In this document: in pieces, positions 16,816 to 25,457 of the stretch
How the letters are laid out: every line of letters begins with the position of its first letter
How positions within the stretch are numbered: position 1 is the stretch's first letter
Assembly (NCBI GenBank): GCA_948435735.1
Contig: CAOJGX010000014.1
Location: 1 to 39,509, forward strand
Direction of reading: 5' to 3'
Length of the DNA stretch: 39,509 nucleotides
Source of the DNA: an uncultured Clostridium sp.
Lineage (GTDB): Bacteria > Bacillota > Clostridia > TANB77 > CAG-508
The notes under the pieces: generated by a model
Databases searched by the model: none
The model's input: the letters and a program-made list of their open reading frames with translations, nothing else
What the model was told of the DNA's origin: nothing
Made by a program: the position numbers and the translations under genes

Positions 16816-17724
16816 ATGAAAACAGAAATAGATTTTGCAGGAATTAAAATGAAAAATCCTGTTACGGTTGCTTCTGGAACGTTTGGTTATGGCCGTGAGA
16901 TGTCTGAGTATTTTGATTTAAGCAAGTTAGGAGCAATTATCACAAAAGGAACGTTTTTAAAGCCACGTGCTGGTAATAAAGCACCTCGTGTATGCGAAAC
17001 AGCAAGTGGAATGATGAATGCTATTGGTCTGGAAAATCCCGGAATTGAGCATTTTGCTGAGGAAGATTTGCCTTGGTTAAAACAATTTGATACACCAATT
17101 ATTTTAAATGTAGGTGCAAGCACGTTAGAAGAATATGTTGAGGTTTGTAGAGTTGCGAATAAATTGGATATAGATGGTGTGGAACTTAATTTGTCGTGTC
17201 CTAATGTGCATGCTGGATGTATGGCGTTTGGTACTACGTATGAAGGTGTAAAAGAGGTGACCAGTAGCGTTAGAAAAGTTTTGGATAAACCTTTGATTGT
17301 CAAGTTAACACCAAATGTTACTGACATTACTCTTCCTGCAAAAGGTGCAGAAGATGGAGGTGCAGATGCAGTTTCTGCAATTAACACTTTATTGGCAATG
17401 AAAATTGATGTGAGAACACGAAGACCAATTTTGGCGAATAATACAGGAGGTCTTTCTGGGCCTGCGATTAAACCAGTTGGTGTGAGAATGGTTTACCAAA
17501 TCGCACAGAAAATCAATATTCCAGTGATGGGCTTGGGTGGTATTGTGACTGGCGAAGATGCAGTGGAATATATGCTGGCAGGTGCAAAGTGTGTGTCAAT
17601 TGGTTGTGGTAATTTTATTGACCCTACAATAAGTTTGAATGTCATTGGGCAAATTGAGGAATATATGAAAAATACTGGTGTTGAGGATATTAATGAGTTG
17701 GTTGGCGGAGTGACAATGAATTAG
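16816..17724 (+). CDS. pyrD: Dihydroorotate dehydrogenase (class 1B catalytic subunit)
   Basis: MKNPVTVASGTFGYG..., GVELNLSCPNVHAGCMAFG, PLIVKLTPNVTD, NNTGGLSGPAIKPVG. Confidence 0.95.
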   Translation: MKTEIDFAGIKMKNPVTVASGTFGYGREMSEYFDLSKLGAIITKGTFLKPRAGNKAPRVCETASGMMNAIGLENPGIEHFAEEDLPWLKQFDTPIILNVGASTLEEYVEVCRVANKLDIDGVELNLSCPNVHAGCMAFGTTYEGVKEVTSSVRKVLDKPLIVKLTPNVTDITLPAKGAEDGGADAVSAINTLLAMKIDVRTRRPILANNTGGLSGPAIKPVGVRMVYQIAQKINIPVMGLGGIVTGEDAVEYMLAGAKCVSIGCGNFIDPTISLNVIGQIEEYMKNTGVEDINELVGGVTMN

Positions 17725-17733
17725 GCAAAAATT

Positions 17734-17770
17734 AAACTGAGGAAATTTTTAGAGATTTTCCTCAGTTTTT
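17734..17770 (+). terminator. Intrinsic terminator downstream of pyrD
   Basis: AAACTGAGGAAA ... TTTCCTCAGTTTTTT. Confidence 0.85.
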
Positions 17771-17773
17771 TCG

Positions 17774-20026
17774 CTATTTGTGGGTATTCAAGTAAATTTC
17801 AAATTCCTTTTTGCAAATTGGTTTTGAGTAGTAAAAGCCTTGAATGGTATCACATTTTAAAGCTTGTAAAAATTCTACTTGTTCTCTGGTTTCGACGCCT
17901 TCTACGATAGTTCGTACTTTGAGACGTTTGGCAAGAAGCATGATGTAATTTATGATGTTATTGCTGCTATTTAAATCTGCATTGTCCATAAAGACTTTAT
18001 CGATTTTTATAATGTCAATTGGCATATTTTGCAACATGCTAAGTGATGAATAACCTGTTCCGAAGTCATCGATTGAGATAAAAAATCCTTTTTGTTTGAT
18101 GTTGTTTAGTATTTTTACAATATCAATATGTTTATCAATGGTTGCACTTTCTGTGATTTCTAAGTCGATGGTAGCTCGGTTGAGGTTGTATTTGTTGGTG
18201 ATTTTTACGTAATCGTCTATGAAGTTTTCATTTACGAAATGCTCTTTTGAAACATTAATCGAAATGGTTGGGAGAAAATCGTATTTTTTTTGCCATTCAG
18301 CTAAGTCTTTGCAAACTTGTTCAAAAATATATAAATCCAATTTTAAGATGAATTTATTTTTTTCAAAAAGCGGAATAAAGGTACTAGGTGGAAGCATTTT
18401 TCCATCTTTGTTCCAGCGGATTAAGGCTTCTGCACCAGTTATTTTTTCTGTGCTAGCTGAAGTTTTTGGTTGGTAAAATACTTCAAATTCCTTATTTTTT
18501 AATGCTTGTTCCATACAAGATTCGATTTGTTGCTCTTCGAGTAGTTGATTTTCCAAAACTTCGTCAAATATATAATAATTGGCATGATACAGGCCTTTTA
18601 TTTGGGCACGAGCTAGATAGGATTTATCGAGTATTTTATTGATGTCGGTATCCTGTGGGCTAATTTTGTAGACACCAATGGCTAGGTTGATTGAAATAGG
18701 TGTATTGTTTATGGTTAAGTTGGAAATATTATGAAAAATTTTATCTAAAAGCTTATTAATATTTTTTGGGTAACTAAATATACTTCCAAAGATATCATTC
18801 GAGATTCTACAAGTGATATGGTTAGCAGGCAAAATATTTACTAGTTTTTGACCAAGTGCTTTTAAAATTTCGTTACAAAATTCGTAACCATAGATATTGT
18901 TTAAGGCTTTGAATTTGTTGATATCAAGTGTGATGATATACTTATGAGGAAGTTGATTTTGCAAATAAATGGAGCCGTTTTCCTTAAAATAAGCTTCATT
19001 GCCAAGTAAAGTGACTGGGTCAATATAGGCTGTTTTATAAAGTTTGCGGTTTTTCTTTTGATTGGAGATGTCAATATAAATACAAATTGCGATGATGATT
19101 AAATTGATGAACAAACAAAGGCTTAAGGAGATGGTCAAAAATAGCGTCAGTTCTTTTCCAATACTACTGTTTGGTGCAATTGTTACAACATACCAATCGT
19201 TCACATTTACTTTTTCATAATGTAAAAAGTAAGTGTCGTTGTCAAGTAGGATATCAAAGGTACCAACTTGTAATTTTTTAATATTTTCTGCCATGGTGCG
19301 GATTTTGTTTAAATCCTTTTGCGAGGTTAGATGGTAGTAGGCGATAAAAAAGTCATATAAATTTACATTATTTTCTTTGATGACGTCAAATGAATCGATT
19401 AGGACAGAGCCATTATTGTTAATTAAGTAGGTACCGCCTTTGCCGTTAAATAGACGTCTTAATAAGATTTCTTTGTAGTCTTCTGTATTGATGGTTGCAA
19501 ATAAAACCATTTTTTGGTCATGAAAAGTAAAGGTTTTTGAGTAAATATTGACTTGATTATTAGAAACAGTACTAGGTCGATTTTCGGATAAATATACTGT
19601 ATCTTGGTTAAAAAATTCTTGCATATTTGCATAATTTTCTACGACATGACCATCGCTGGTGATACCGTTTCCATTTTCGTCTAAAATGACAAGTCTTGTG
19701 AAGTTAAAATCTTCTAAATCACCTTTGAATCTGTTGAAGATATCATCTGTTGTTCGGAAAACGCCGCTATTTATGGAATCTACCATGATTTCAACAAGTC
19801 TCTTTTGGTCGTTTATAGCGAGATTTAATTGGGTTGCGGTTTGCTGGCTTAATTCGGTAATAGTGTGATAAATATTTTGATAGGTTAAGCTTTTTACGTA
19901 TCCAACATAAAAAAATGACAATATCATAATAATAATGAAGATGGCAAAAATCCATTTATAGTTTAGTTTGTAATGCGTTTTTGTGATGGATTCGTGTCTG
20001 GTTTTTGTTTGATTATTTCTTTTCAT
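17774..20026 (-). CDS. Sensor-type GGDEF (degenerate)/EAL cyclic-di-GMP protein with extracytoplasmic domain
   Basis: Two TMs with Cache-like region; GGDEF replaced by SNDIF; EAL motifs intact (GAEALIRW, LEITES, IDDFGTGYSS, KIDKVFM, EGVETREQ). Confidence 0.92.
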   Translation of the reverse strand: MKRNNQTKTRHESITKTHYKLNYKWIFAIFIIIMILSFFYVGYVKSLTYQNIYHTITELSQQTATQLNLAINDQKRLVEIMVDSINSGVFRTTDDIFNRFKGDLEDFNFTRLVILDENGNGITSDGHVVENYANMQEFFNQDTVYLSENRPSTVSNNQVNIYSKTFTFHDQKMVLFATINTEDYKEILLRRLFNGKGGTYLINNNGSVLIDSFDVIKENNVNLYDFFIAYYHLTSQKDLNKIRTMAENIKKLQVGTFDILLDNDTYFLHYEKVNVNDWYVVTIAPNSSIGKELTLFLTISLSLCLFINLIIIAICIYIDISNQKKNRKLYKTAYIDPVTLLGNEAYFKENGSIYLQNQLPHKYIITLDINKFKALNNIYGYEFCNEILKALGQKLVNILPANHITCRISNDIFGSIFSYPKNINKLLDKIFHNISNLTINNTPISINLAIGVYKISPQDTDINKILDKSYLARAQIKGLYHANYYIFDEVLENQLLEEQQIESCMEQALKNKEFEVFYQPKTSASTEKITGAEALIRWNKDGKMLPPSTFIPLFEKNKFILKLDLYIFEQVCKDLAEWQKKYDFLPTISINVSKEHFVNENFIDDYVKITNKYNLNRATIDLEITESATIDKHIDIVKILNNIKQKGFFISIDDFGTGYSSLSMLQNMPIDIIKIDKVFMDNADLNSSNNIINYIMLLAKRLKVRTIVEGVETREQVEFLQALKCDTIQGFYYSKPICKKEFEIYLNTHK

Positions 20027-20253
20027 ATTTCACCTCAAAAATTTATACAAATACTATATAACAAATGTAAATTTTTTTCAAGTTTTTTGGGAGGATTAAT
20101 TTAAAAAAAGAAAAGTATTTACAAAATATCTATTTCTAAATTACAAAGTTTTAGAATGGAAAATAAAAATATATTTTTTTATGAAGTTTTTTCATTATAG
20201 TGGTATAAAAAAATTTTCTTTTTCTAATACTTTAAGTATGGAGGTAATTTTAT

Positions 20254-20733
20254 ATGGAGAAAAATGATTTTAACAATAGAATTCAAGTTTCAAAAGAAGA
20301 GTTAATACCAATTGACTCTTTGGAAAAATGTTTATGGGCAATGGAAGCTACTGGTAAAATTGCACATTTTGGTTTGATAACTAGAAGAAATATGGAAGAA
20401 GAACAACTATATGGAAATTATTATTGGGTAATAAATCACCAATTAGGTGAGTTAGAATATAAATTAAGAAGTGGTGAAATTGATAAAAAACAATTTGAAG
20501 AAGGATGTAAAGAAATGTATGAAAAATATGATATAAATTTTGATATTTTAAAAGATAATCTATCAGCTTTACAAAAATTAGAACAGGAACATACTCCTGA
20601 GGAAGAATCTGCTTTGTCTACTCAGTTAAATGAACAAGTTAAAGTATATCAAGATAAACTAAAAAAGAAAAGATTAAGCAAACAACAATCTGAAAAAGAC
20701 TATTCTGAAAAGCCAGAAAATCCAGTTCGATAA
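20254..20733 (+). CDS. Hypothetical 159-aa protein, charged/coiled-coil C-terminus
   Basis: SD GGAGG, consistent coding composition; no family recognised. Confidence 0.7.
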   Translation: MEKNDFNNRIQVSKEELIPIDSLEKCLWAMEATGKIAHFGLITRRNMEEEQLYGNYYWVINHQLGELEYKLRSGEIDKKQFEEGCKEMYEKYDINFDILKDNLSALQKLEQEHTPEEESALSTQLNEQVKVYQDKLKKKRLSKQQSEKDYSEKPENPVR

Positions 20734-20791
20734 CAGTTGAATTTTTTTCATAAAAAGCAAGAAATACTCATAGTAACCAAAGAAAATAAAA

Positions 20792-20822
20792 AAGCAGTAA
20801 TATCAATAATTACTGCTTCTTT
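20792..20822 (+). terminator. Intrinsic terminator
   Basis: AAGCAGTAAT ... ATTACTGCTTCTTT. Confidence 0.8.
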
Positions 20823-21024
20823 GTATATAGTTTTTTTACTATTGCTCCAAAAGAGCCTATTTTTATTTCTTAGTTAATTACAAAGGTTTATTTTTAAGAA
20901 TTTTAAGTAGTTTTTATGTATTGTATATATATTAATAAGTAACGTTTAGTAGATCCTAATAGTGTTAGAAACGAACATTTAAAGATTGAGAGACTATATT
21001 TATTGCAAAGCGTTAAAAACAAAC

Positions 21025-21053
21025 TTGACATTTATGTGAAGTGATGCTATAGT
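21025..21053 (+). promoter_or_regulatory. Promoter TTGACA-17-TATAGT
   Basis: TTGACA 21025-21030; TATAGT 21048-21053, upstream of the 79-aa ORF. Confidence 0.75.
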
Positions 21054-21111
21054 ATAAATGTAACAATATAATTGAAGTAGTATCCAAAAATAATTATAAA
21101 GGAGAAAAACT

Positions 21112-21351
21112 ATGGAAGAATGGACTATAGAAATTGAAACCAAAAATAAAATAAAGAAGGTAAAAAATCCACGGAAAGTAAGAAAAAAGGATTTTATACT
21201 TTTTGTTGCTATACAAGTAATGGATGATAACAATAAATGGCACTATATAGTTAATTCAGATGATATTCCACATTGGAGAACAGATGATGCAATGAAAAAG
21301 ATAGAAAAAGCAATAAAAGAAAGAAAAGAGTATGTTGAGATAGATTTATAA
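21112..21351 (+). CDS. Hypothetical 79-aa protein
   Basis: SD AAGGAG, promoter and terminator flanking. Confidence 0.7.
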   Translation: MEEWTIEIETKNKIKKVKNPRKVRKKDFILFVAIQVMDDNNKWHYIVNSDDIPHWRTDDAMKKIEKAIKERKEYVEIDL

Positions 21352-21375
21352 TTTTATTTGGTTTCTTTACACTAA

Positions 21376-21408
21376 AAAACTCGAAAGTATAGAAAACTTT
21401 CGAGTTTT
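21376..21408. terminator. Bidirectional terminator between convergent genes
   Basis: AAAACTCGAAAGT ... ACTTTCGAGTTTT perfect 13-bp stem. Confidence 0.9.
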
Positions 21409-21414
21409 GAATTT

Positions 21415-21816
21415 CTATCTTTTACTAAATTGAGGAGCCTTTCTAGCTTTCTTCAATCCATATTTCTTTCTTTCCTTCATACGAGGATCTCTTGTTAAGA
21501 ATCCAGCTTGCTTTAAAGCAGGACGTAACTCTGCATTAGCTTCTACTAAAGCTCTAGCAATACCATGTCTAATAGCACCAGCTTGACCAGTAAATCCACC
21601 ACCAGTTACAGTACAAATCACATCATATTTTCCGGCTGTATTTGTCACAGCAAATGCTTGGTTTACAATTACTTTTAGGATTTCTGTACCAAAATATTCA
21701 CTTAAGTCTTTTCCATTAACTGTTATTTTTCCAGTTCCTGCCATTAATCTAACACGTGCAATTGATTTTTTTCTACGACCTGTTCCTAAAAATACTATAT
21801 TTTCTTTTTTCGCCAT
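21415..21816 (-). CDS. rpsI: 30S ribosomal protein S9
   Basis: [14 protein letters not shown]...[24 protein letters not shown]. Confidence 0.98.
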   Translation of the reverse strand: MAKKENIVFLGTGRRKKSIARVRLMAGTGKITVNGKDLSEYFGTEILKVIVNQAFAVTNTAGKYDVICTVTGGGFTGQAGAIRHGIARALVEANAELRPALKQAGFLTRDPRMKERKKYGLKKARKAPQFSKR

Positions 21817-21817
21817 C

Positions 21818-22255
21818 TTATTTTACCTCCCAAACTTCTGGTTTTTGAGCTATATTTTCATGTTCGCTACCTGCATAAACTCGAACATGCGTAATTTGCT
21901 TTCTGCCTAATTTTGTATGAGGCAACATTCCTTTTACTGCTAAATACATAGCTTTTTCTGGTTTATGATCCATCATCACACGAGCTGTCGTTTCTTTCAT
22001 TCCACCAATATAGCCAGAGTGATGTCTATAAATCTTTTGATCTAATTTACGACCTGTTAATACAGCGTCTTTACAATTTATGATAATAACAAAATCACCA
22101 CAATCTGCATTTGGTGTAAAAGTTGGTTTATGTTTTCCACGTAATAGTTTTGCAGCTTCTGTTGCGGTTCTACCTAGAGGACGATTTGCTGCATCAATGA
22201 TATACCATTTTTTTTCAATTTCGCCTTTTTTAGGGCTATAAGTAGTATTATTCAT
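21818..22255 (-). CDS. rplM: 50S ribosomal protein L13
   Basis: [45 protein letters not shown]. Confidence 0.98.
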   Translation of the reverse strand: MNNTTYSPKKGEIEKKWYIIDAANRPLGRTATEAAKLLRGKHKPTFTPNADCGDFVIIINCKDAVLTGRKLDQKIYRHHSGYIGGMKETTARVMMDHKPEKAMYLAVKGMLPHTKLGRKQITHVRVYAGSEHENIAQKPEVWEVK

Positions 22256-22348
22256 GGTAAAAAATACCCTCCATTTCTTATTTTATTTCATTTTAATATA
22301 ATTATAAAATTTTAAGTTGCTAAGACAAAAAATTTATAATTTCTCATG

Positions 22349-22426
22349 ATTTATGATAGAGTTTTATTAAATTTACTGTAAAGCTACCGGGGAGAAGCTA
22401 AAAATAAATCTAATGCTATCATAAAT
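22349..22426 (-). ncRNA. Probable L13 leader (structured 5'UTR of rplM-rpsI)
   Basis: Outer stem ATTTATGATAG/CTATCATAAAT (11 bp) enclosing inner pairings including AGCT-TCTCCCCGGT-AGCT; directly downstream of a minus-strand promoter TTGACT (22464-22459)-17-TAAAAT. Confidence 0.65.
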
Positions 22427-22482
22427 TGCTTCATTATTTTAATACAGATTTTGAAAAAAGTCAAGTGATTTATTGAAAAAAA

Positions 22483-22511
22483 TTGACAAAATTATGCAAA
22501 TATGCTATAAT
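22483..22511 (+). promoter_or_regulatory. Consensus promoter TTGACA-17-TATAAT (extended TGC)
   Basis: TTGACA 22483-22488; TATAAT 22506-22511. Confidence 0.85.
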
Positions 22512-22520
22512 AAATTTAAG

Positions 22521-22555
22521 AAAAGGCCACCTTTTATTAAGTGTGGTCTTTTTTA
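22521..22555 (+). terminator. Intrinsic terminator right after the 22483 promoter
   Basis: AAAAGGCCAC ... GTGGTCTTTTTT (one G-U pair). Confidence 0.75.
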
Positions 22556-22588
22556 AGAAACATTCGGTAAAAAATTGGAAGATTTTGC

Positions 22589-22617
22589 TTGACAAATAAG
22601 ATTAAGCATGTTAAAAT
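22589..22617 (+). promoter_or_regulatory. infC operon promoter TTGACA-17-TAAAAT
   Basis: TTGACA 22589-22594; TAAAAT 22612-22617. Confidence 0.8.
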
Positions 22618-22620
22618 ATA

Positions 22621-22750
22621 GTTGTTCTTAAGAAGAAGTATCCACTTCTCACCTTATGCTAAAGAAGGCTTTAAGGTTAAAATATCAATCATTTTATATT
22701 GTTATTTGTGGTGGATTTGACTTTTTTAAGAAAGTCATTTTTTATTTTAT
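22621..22750 (+). ncRNA. Probable L20 leader / attenuator of infC-rpmI-rplT
   Basis: Structured leader with distant complementarity ATCCAC ... GTGGAT and terminator hairpin GACTTT-TTTAAG-AAAGTC followed by ATTTTTTATTTT, just before infC. Confidence 0.8.
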
Positions 22751-22762
22751 TGGAGGTGTTTT

Positions 22763-23275
22763 ATTATAAAACAAGAATTGCCGATTAACAGACAAATCAA
22801 AGCAAAAGAGGTTCAATTAATTGGAGCAGATGGAGATAAAAAAGGTGTTATGCCTTTTGATAAAGCCTTAGAACTTGCAGAAGAGCAAGATATGGATTTA
22901 GTTTTAGTTTCGCCCAATGCTCAGCCAGTTGTTTGTAAAATTATGAACTATGGAAAATATAAATTTGAGCAAGCCAAAAAAGAAAAGGAAGCAAGAAAAA
23001 ATCAAAAAGCGGTGGAATTAAAGGAAATCAGAGTTTCAACGAATATTGGTGACCATGATTTTGAATTTAAAAGTAAAAATGCAAGAAAATTCTTAGAATC
23101 TGGAAATAAAGTAAAGCTTTCTCTTCGCTTTAGAGGAAGAGAAATGAACAATGTCAAAATCGGAGAAAGCGTTCTAAATAAATTTGTAGAAGACTTATCA
23201 GATATTGCATCAGTGGAAAAAAGACCATTACTAGAAGGCAAAACTATGTTTGTTATATTAACAAAAAATAAATAA
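22763..23275 (+). CDS. infC: Translation initiation factor IF-3, likely AUU start
   Basis: In-frame ATT at 22763 six nt after GGAGG (22752-22756) gives (M)IKQELPINRQIKAKEVQLIGADGDKKGV; ORF track begins at TTG 22778 inside the conserved N-terminus. Confidence 0.9.
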   Translation: MIKQELPINRQIKAKEVQLIGADGDKKGVMPFDKALELAEEQDMDLVLVSPNAQPVVCKIMNYGKYKFEQAKKEKEARKNQKAVELKEIRVSTNIGDHDFEFKSKNARKFLESGNKVKLSLRFRGREMNNVKIGESVLNKFVEDLSDIASVEKRPLLEGKTMFVILTKNK

Positions 23276-23299
23276 TAGAGAAGAAGGGGGTAGTCTAAA

Positions 23300-23506
23300 A
23301 TGCCAAAACTAAAAACCAATAAAGCAGCAAGCAAAAGATACAGATTTACTGCGAAAGACAAAATAAAAAGAACAAAAGCAAACAGAAGACATCGTTTAGC
23401 AACAAAAACGAAAAGAACAAAACTAACCGCTAGAGTTCAAAATGGAATCGCAGATAAATCTTGCGAAAACACAATCAAAAAATTATTACCTTATGGTAAC
23501 AAATAG
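23300..23506 (+). CDS. rpmI: 50S ribosomal protein L35
   Basis: MPKLKTNKAASKRYRFTAKDKIKR. Confidence 0.97.
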   Translation: MPKLKTNKAASKRYRFTAKDKIKRTKANRRHRLATKTKRTKLTARVQNGIADKSCENTIKKLLPYGNK

Positions 23507-23535
23507 AAAATATAAGGAAAGGAAGGATATAAAAA

Positions 23536-23904
23536 ATGGCAAGAGTAAAAACAGCAAGAACAACACGAGCAAGACATAAAAAAGTTTTAAAACAAGCAAA
23601 AGGTTATTTTGGTGCAAAACGTTACAGATATAGAATGGCAAAACAAGCTGTTATGAAATCTGGAATGTATGCCTATGTAGGAAGAAAAGATAGAAAATCG
23701 AATTTTAGAAAATTGTGGATTACGCGTATCAATGCGGCTGCAAGAATGAATGGTTTGACCTATAGCAAACTAATTGCAGGATTAAAAAAAGCAAATGTTA
23801 CTATTAACAGAAAAATGTTAGCAGAAATTGCAGTGTCAGATGAAAAAGCATTTGCAGAGATTGCAGAAATTGCAAAAAAAATCAATGTAGGGGGCGGGGC
23901 TTGA
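23536..23904 (+). CDS. rplT: 50S ribosomal protein L20
   Basis: [42 protein letters not shown]. Confidence 0.98.
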   Translation: MARVKTARTTRARHKKVLKQAKGYFGAKRYRYRMAKQAVMKSGMYAYVGRKDRKSNFRKLWITRINAAARMNGLTYSKLIAGLKKANVTINRKMLAEIAVSDEKAFAEIAEIAKKINVGGGA

Positions 23905-23981
23905 CCCGGTCACTTCATAAAAACATAAAAAGAATAAACAAATAAATTGCTGGGGGCAAATTTAGGAGGTGTTTTTTAAAC

Positions 23982-24623
23982 ATGTTTGAATTTGTCCTTC
24001 ATTTTTTATTTCCGCCAGCTTGTAGTGTTTGCGGAAAAATTGATAAAAATTGGCTTTGTCCAAATTGTCAAAGAAGAGTAGAGAGATTGGAAAAATCCAT
24101 TTTGGTAGAGATTGAGAATCAGAAATATGAGAAATTATTGTATCTTTTTCAGTATGAAAGTTTGGTACGAAAATTGATTTTGCGTTATAAATTTTCGAAT
24201 AAAGCGTATTTGAATCATTTTTTTGCAAATCGAATTGCGGAAAATGAGAAAACCAAAGAACTTTTAAAACAGTATGATATGATTATTCCAGTGCCAATGC
24301 ACAAGAAAAAAAGGCAGAAAAGAGGGTATAATCAAACTGAATTGGTGGCTGATGAGTTGGAGAAAAGATTAGAGATTCCTGCTAGAAAAGATATTTTGTC
24401 AAAAGTGGTGAATACGACAACCCAGAGTAAATTGAGTGGAAAAGCAAGACAAAGTAATATTCAACATGCGTTTTTTATTCAAAATGATTTTGAAGTAGAA
24501 GATAAAAAGATTATTTTGTTAGACGATATTTATACGACTGGTGCTACTTCGCAGGAATGTAGCCGTGTATTGAAGGAAGCTGGAGTAGAGGAGATTTTGG
24601 TGCTAGTTTTGGCAAAAGATTAA
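23982..24623 (+). CDS. comF: ComF-family amidophosphoribosyltransferase-like protein
   Basis: CSVCGKIDKNWLCPNCQ zinc finger; PRTase motif IILLDDIYTTGATSQECSRVLK. Confidence 0.9.
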   Translation: MFEFVLHFLFPPACSVCGKIDKNWLCPNCQRRVERLEKSILVEIENQKYEKLLYLFQYESLVRKLILRYKFSNKAYLNHFFANRIAENEKTKELLKQYDMIIPVPMHKKKRQKRGYNQTELVADELEKRLEIPARKDILSKVVNTTTQSKLSGKARQSNIQHAFFIQNDFEVEDKKIILLDDIYTTGATSQECSRVLKEAGVEEILVLVLAKD

Positions 24624-24715
24624 TCGCAAACGAGAAAAATCTTAAAAACTATCTTGTAAAAATTTCAAAAAAAATATATAATAAAAAACAAACTGATTTA
24701 CAAAAGGAGTAATAA

Positions 24716-25414
24716 ATGAAACTACTGAAGAAAATAATATTTGTAATTTTTATTGTAATCCTTGGAATAGCTACTTATTTTATAAAACAAGGATATGATT
24801 TATATGAGGAAGCATTAGCTAAAATCAGTATTCAAGAAAAAATCGCAGAGATAAAATCGAACGAAAATTATACGAGGTATGAAGAATTGCCAGAAGACTA
24901 TATCAATGCGGTTATTGCAGTAGAAGATAAGCGATTTTTGAAACACGATGGGGTGGATTTAATCAGTATCTCAAGAGCGATTTTGATTGATATAAAAGAA
25001 ATGAAATTCAAAGAAGGTGGCAGTACGATTACCCAACAACTTGCTAAAAATACTTATTTTACACAAGAAAAGAAAGTTACTCGAAAAATTGCTGAAGTTT
25101 TTATGGCAATTAATATAGAAGCACAATGCTCCAAAGAAGAAATTTTTGAATTGTATGTCAATACTTCGTATTTTGGCGATGGGTATTATTGTGTTAAAGA
25201 GGCCTCCGAAGGATATTTTGATAAATTGCCCAAGGATATGAATTTATATGAATGTACATTGCTTGCAGGCATTCCTAATGCACCATCTGTCTATGCACCA
25301 ACCAAAAATCCAGAACTTGCTAGACAACGCCAAGGCCAAGTGGTCAGAAAAATGATAAAACAGGGATATTTGTCAGAGGAAGAAGCTGGTAAAATTATAT
25401 TAGTGAATGAATAA
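24716..25414 (+). CDS. Monofunctional GT51 peptidoglycan glycosyltransferase
   Basis: NAVIAVEDKRFLKHDGVDLISISRA, GGSTITQQLAKNTYF, TRKIAEVFMAINIE. Confidence 0.92.
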   Translation: MKLLKKIIFVIFIVILGIATYFIKQGYDLYEEALAKISIQEKIAEIKSNENYTRYEELPEDYINAVIAVEDKRFLKHDGVDLISISRAILIDIKEMKFKEGGSTITQQLAKNTYFTQEKKVTRKIAEVFMAINIEAQCSKEEIFELYVNTSYFGDGYYCVKEASEGYFDKLPKDMNLYECTLLAGIPNAPSVYAPTKNPELARQRQGQVVRKMIKQGYLSEEEAGKIILVNE

Positions 25415-25457
25415 ATTTAAAAGTAAAGCGATATGATTAATAAAGAGAGGGGAAATT

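Noticed and set aside
16887-17387. 166-aa minus ORF inside pyrD
   Set aside because: Shadow ORF antisense to a clear pyrD; no SD or family.
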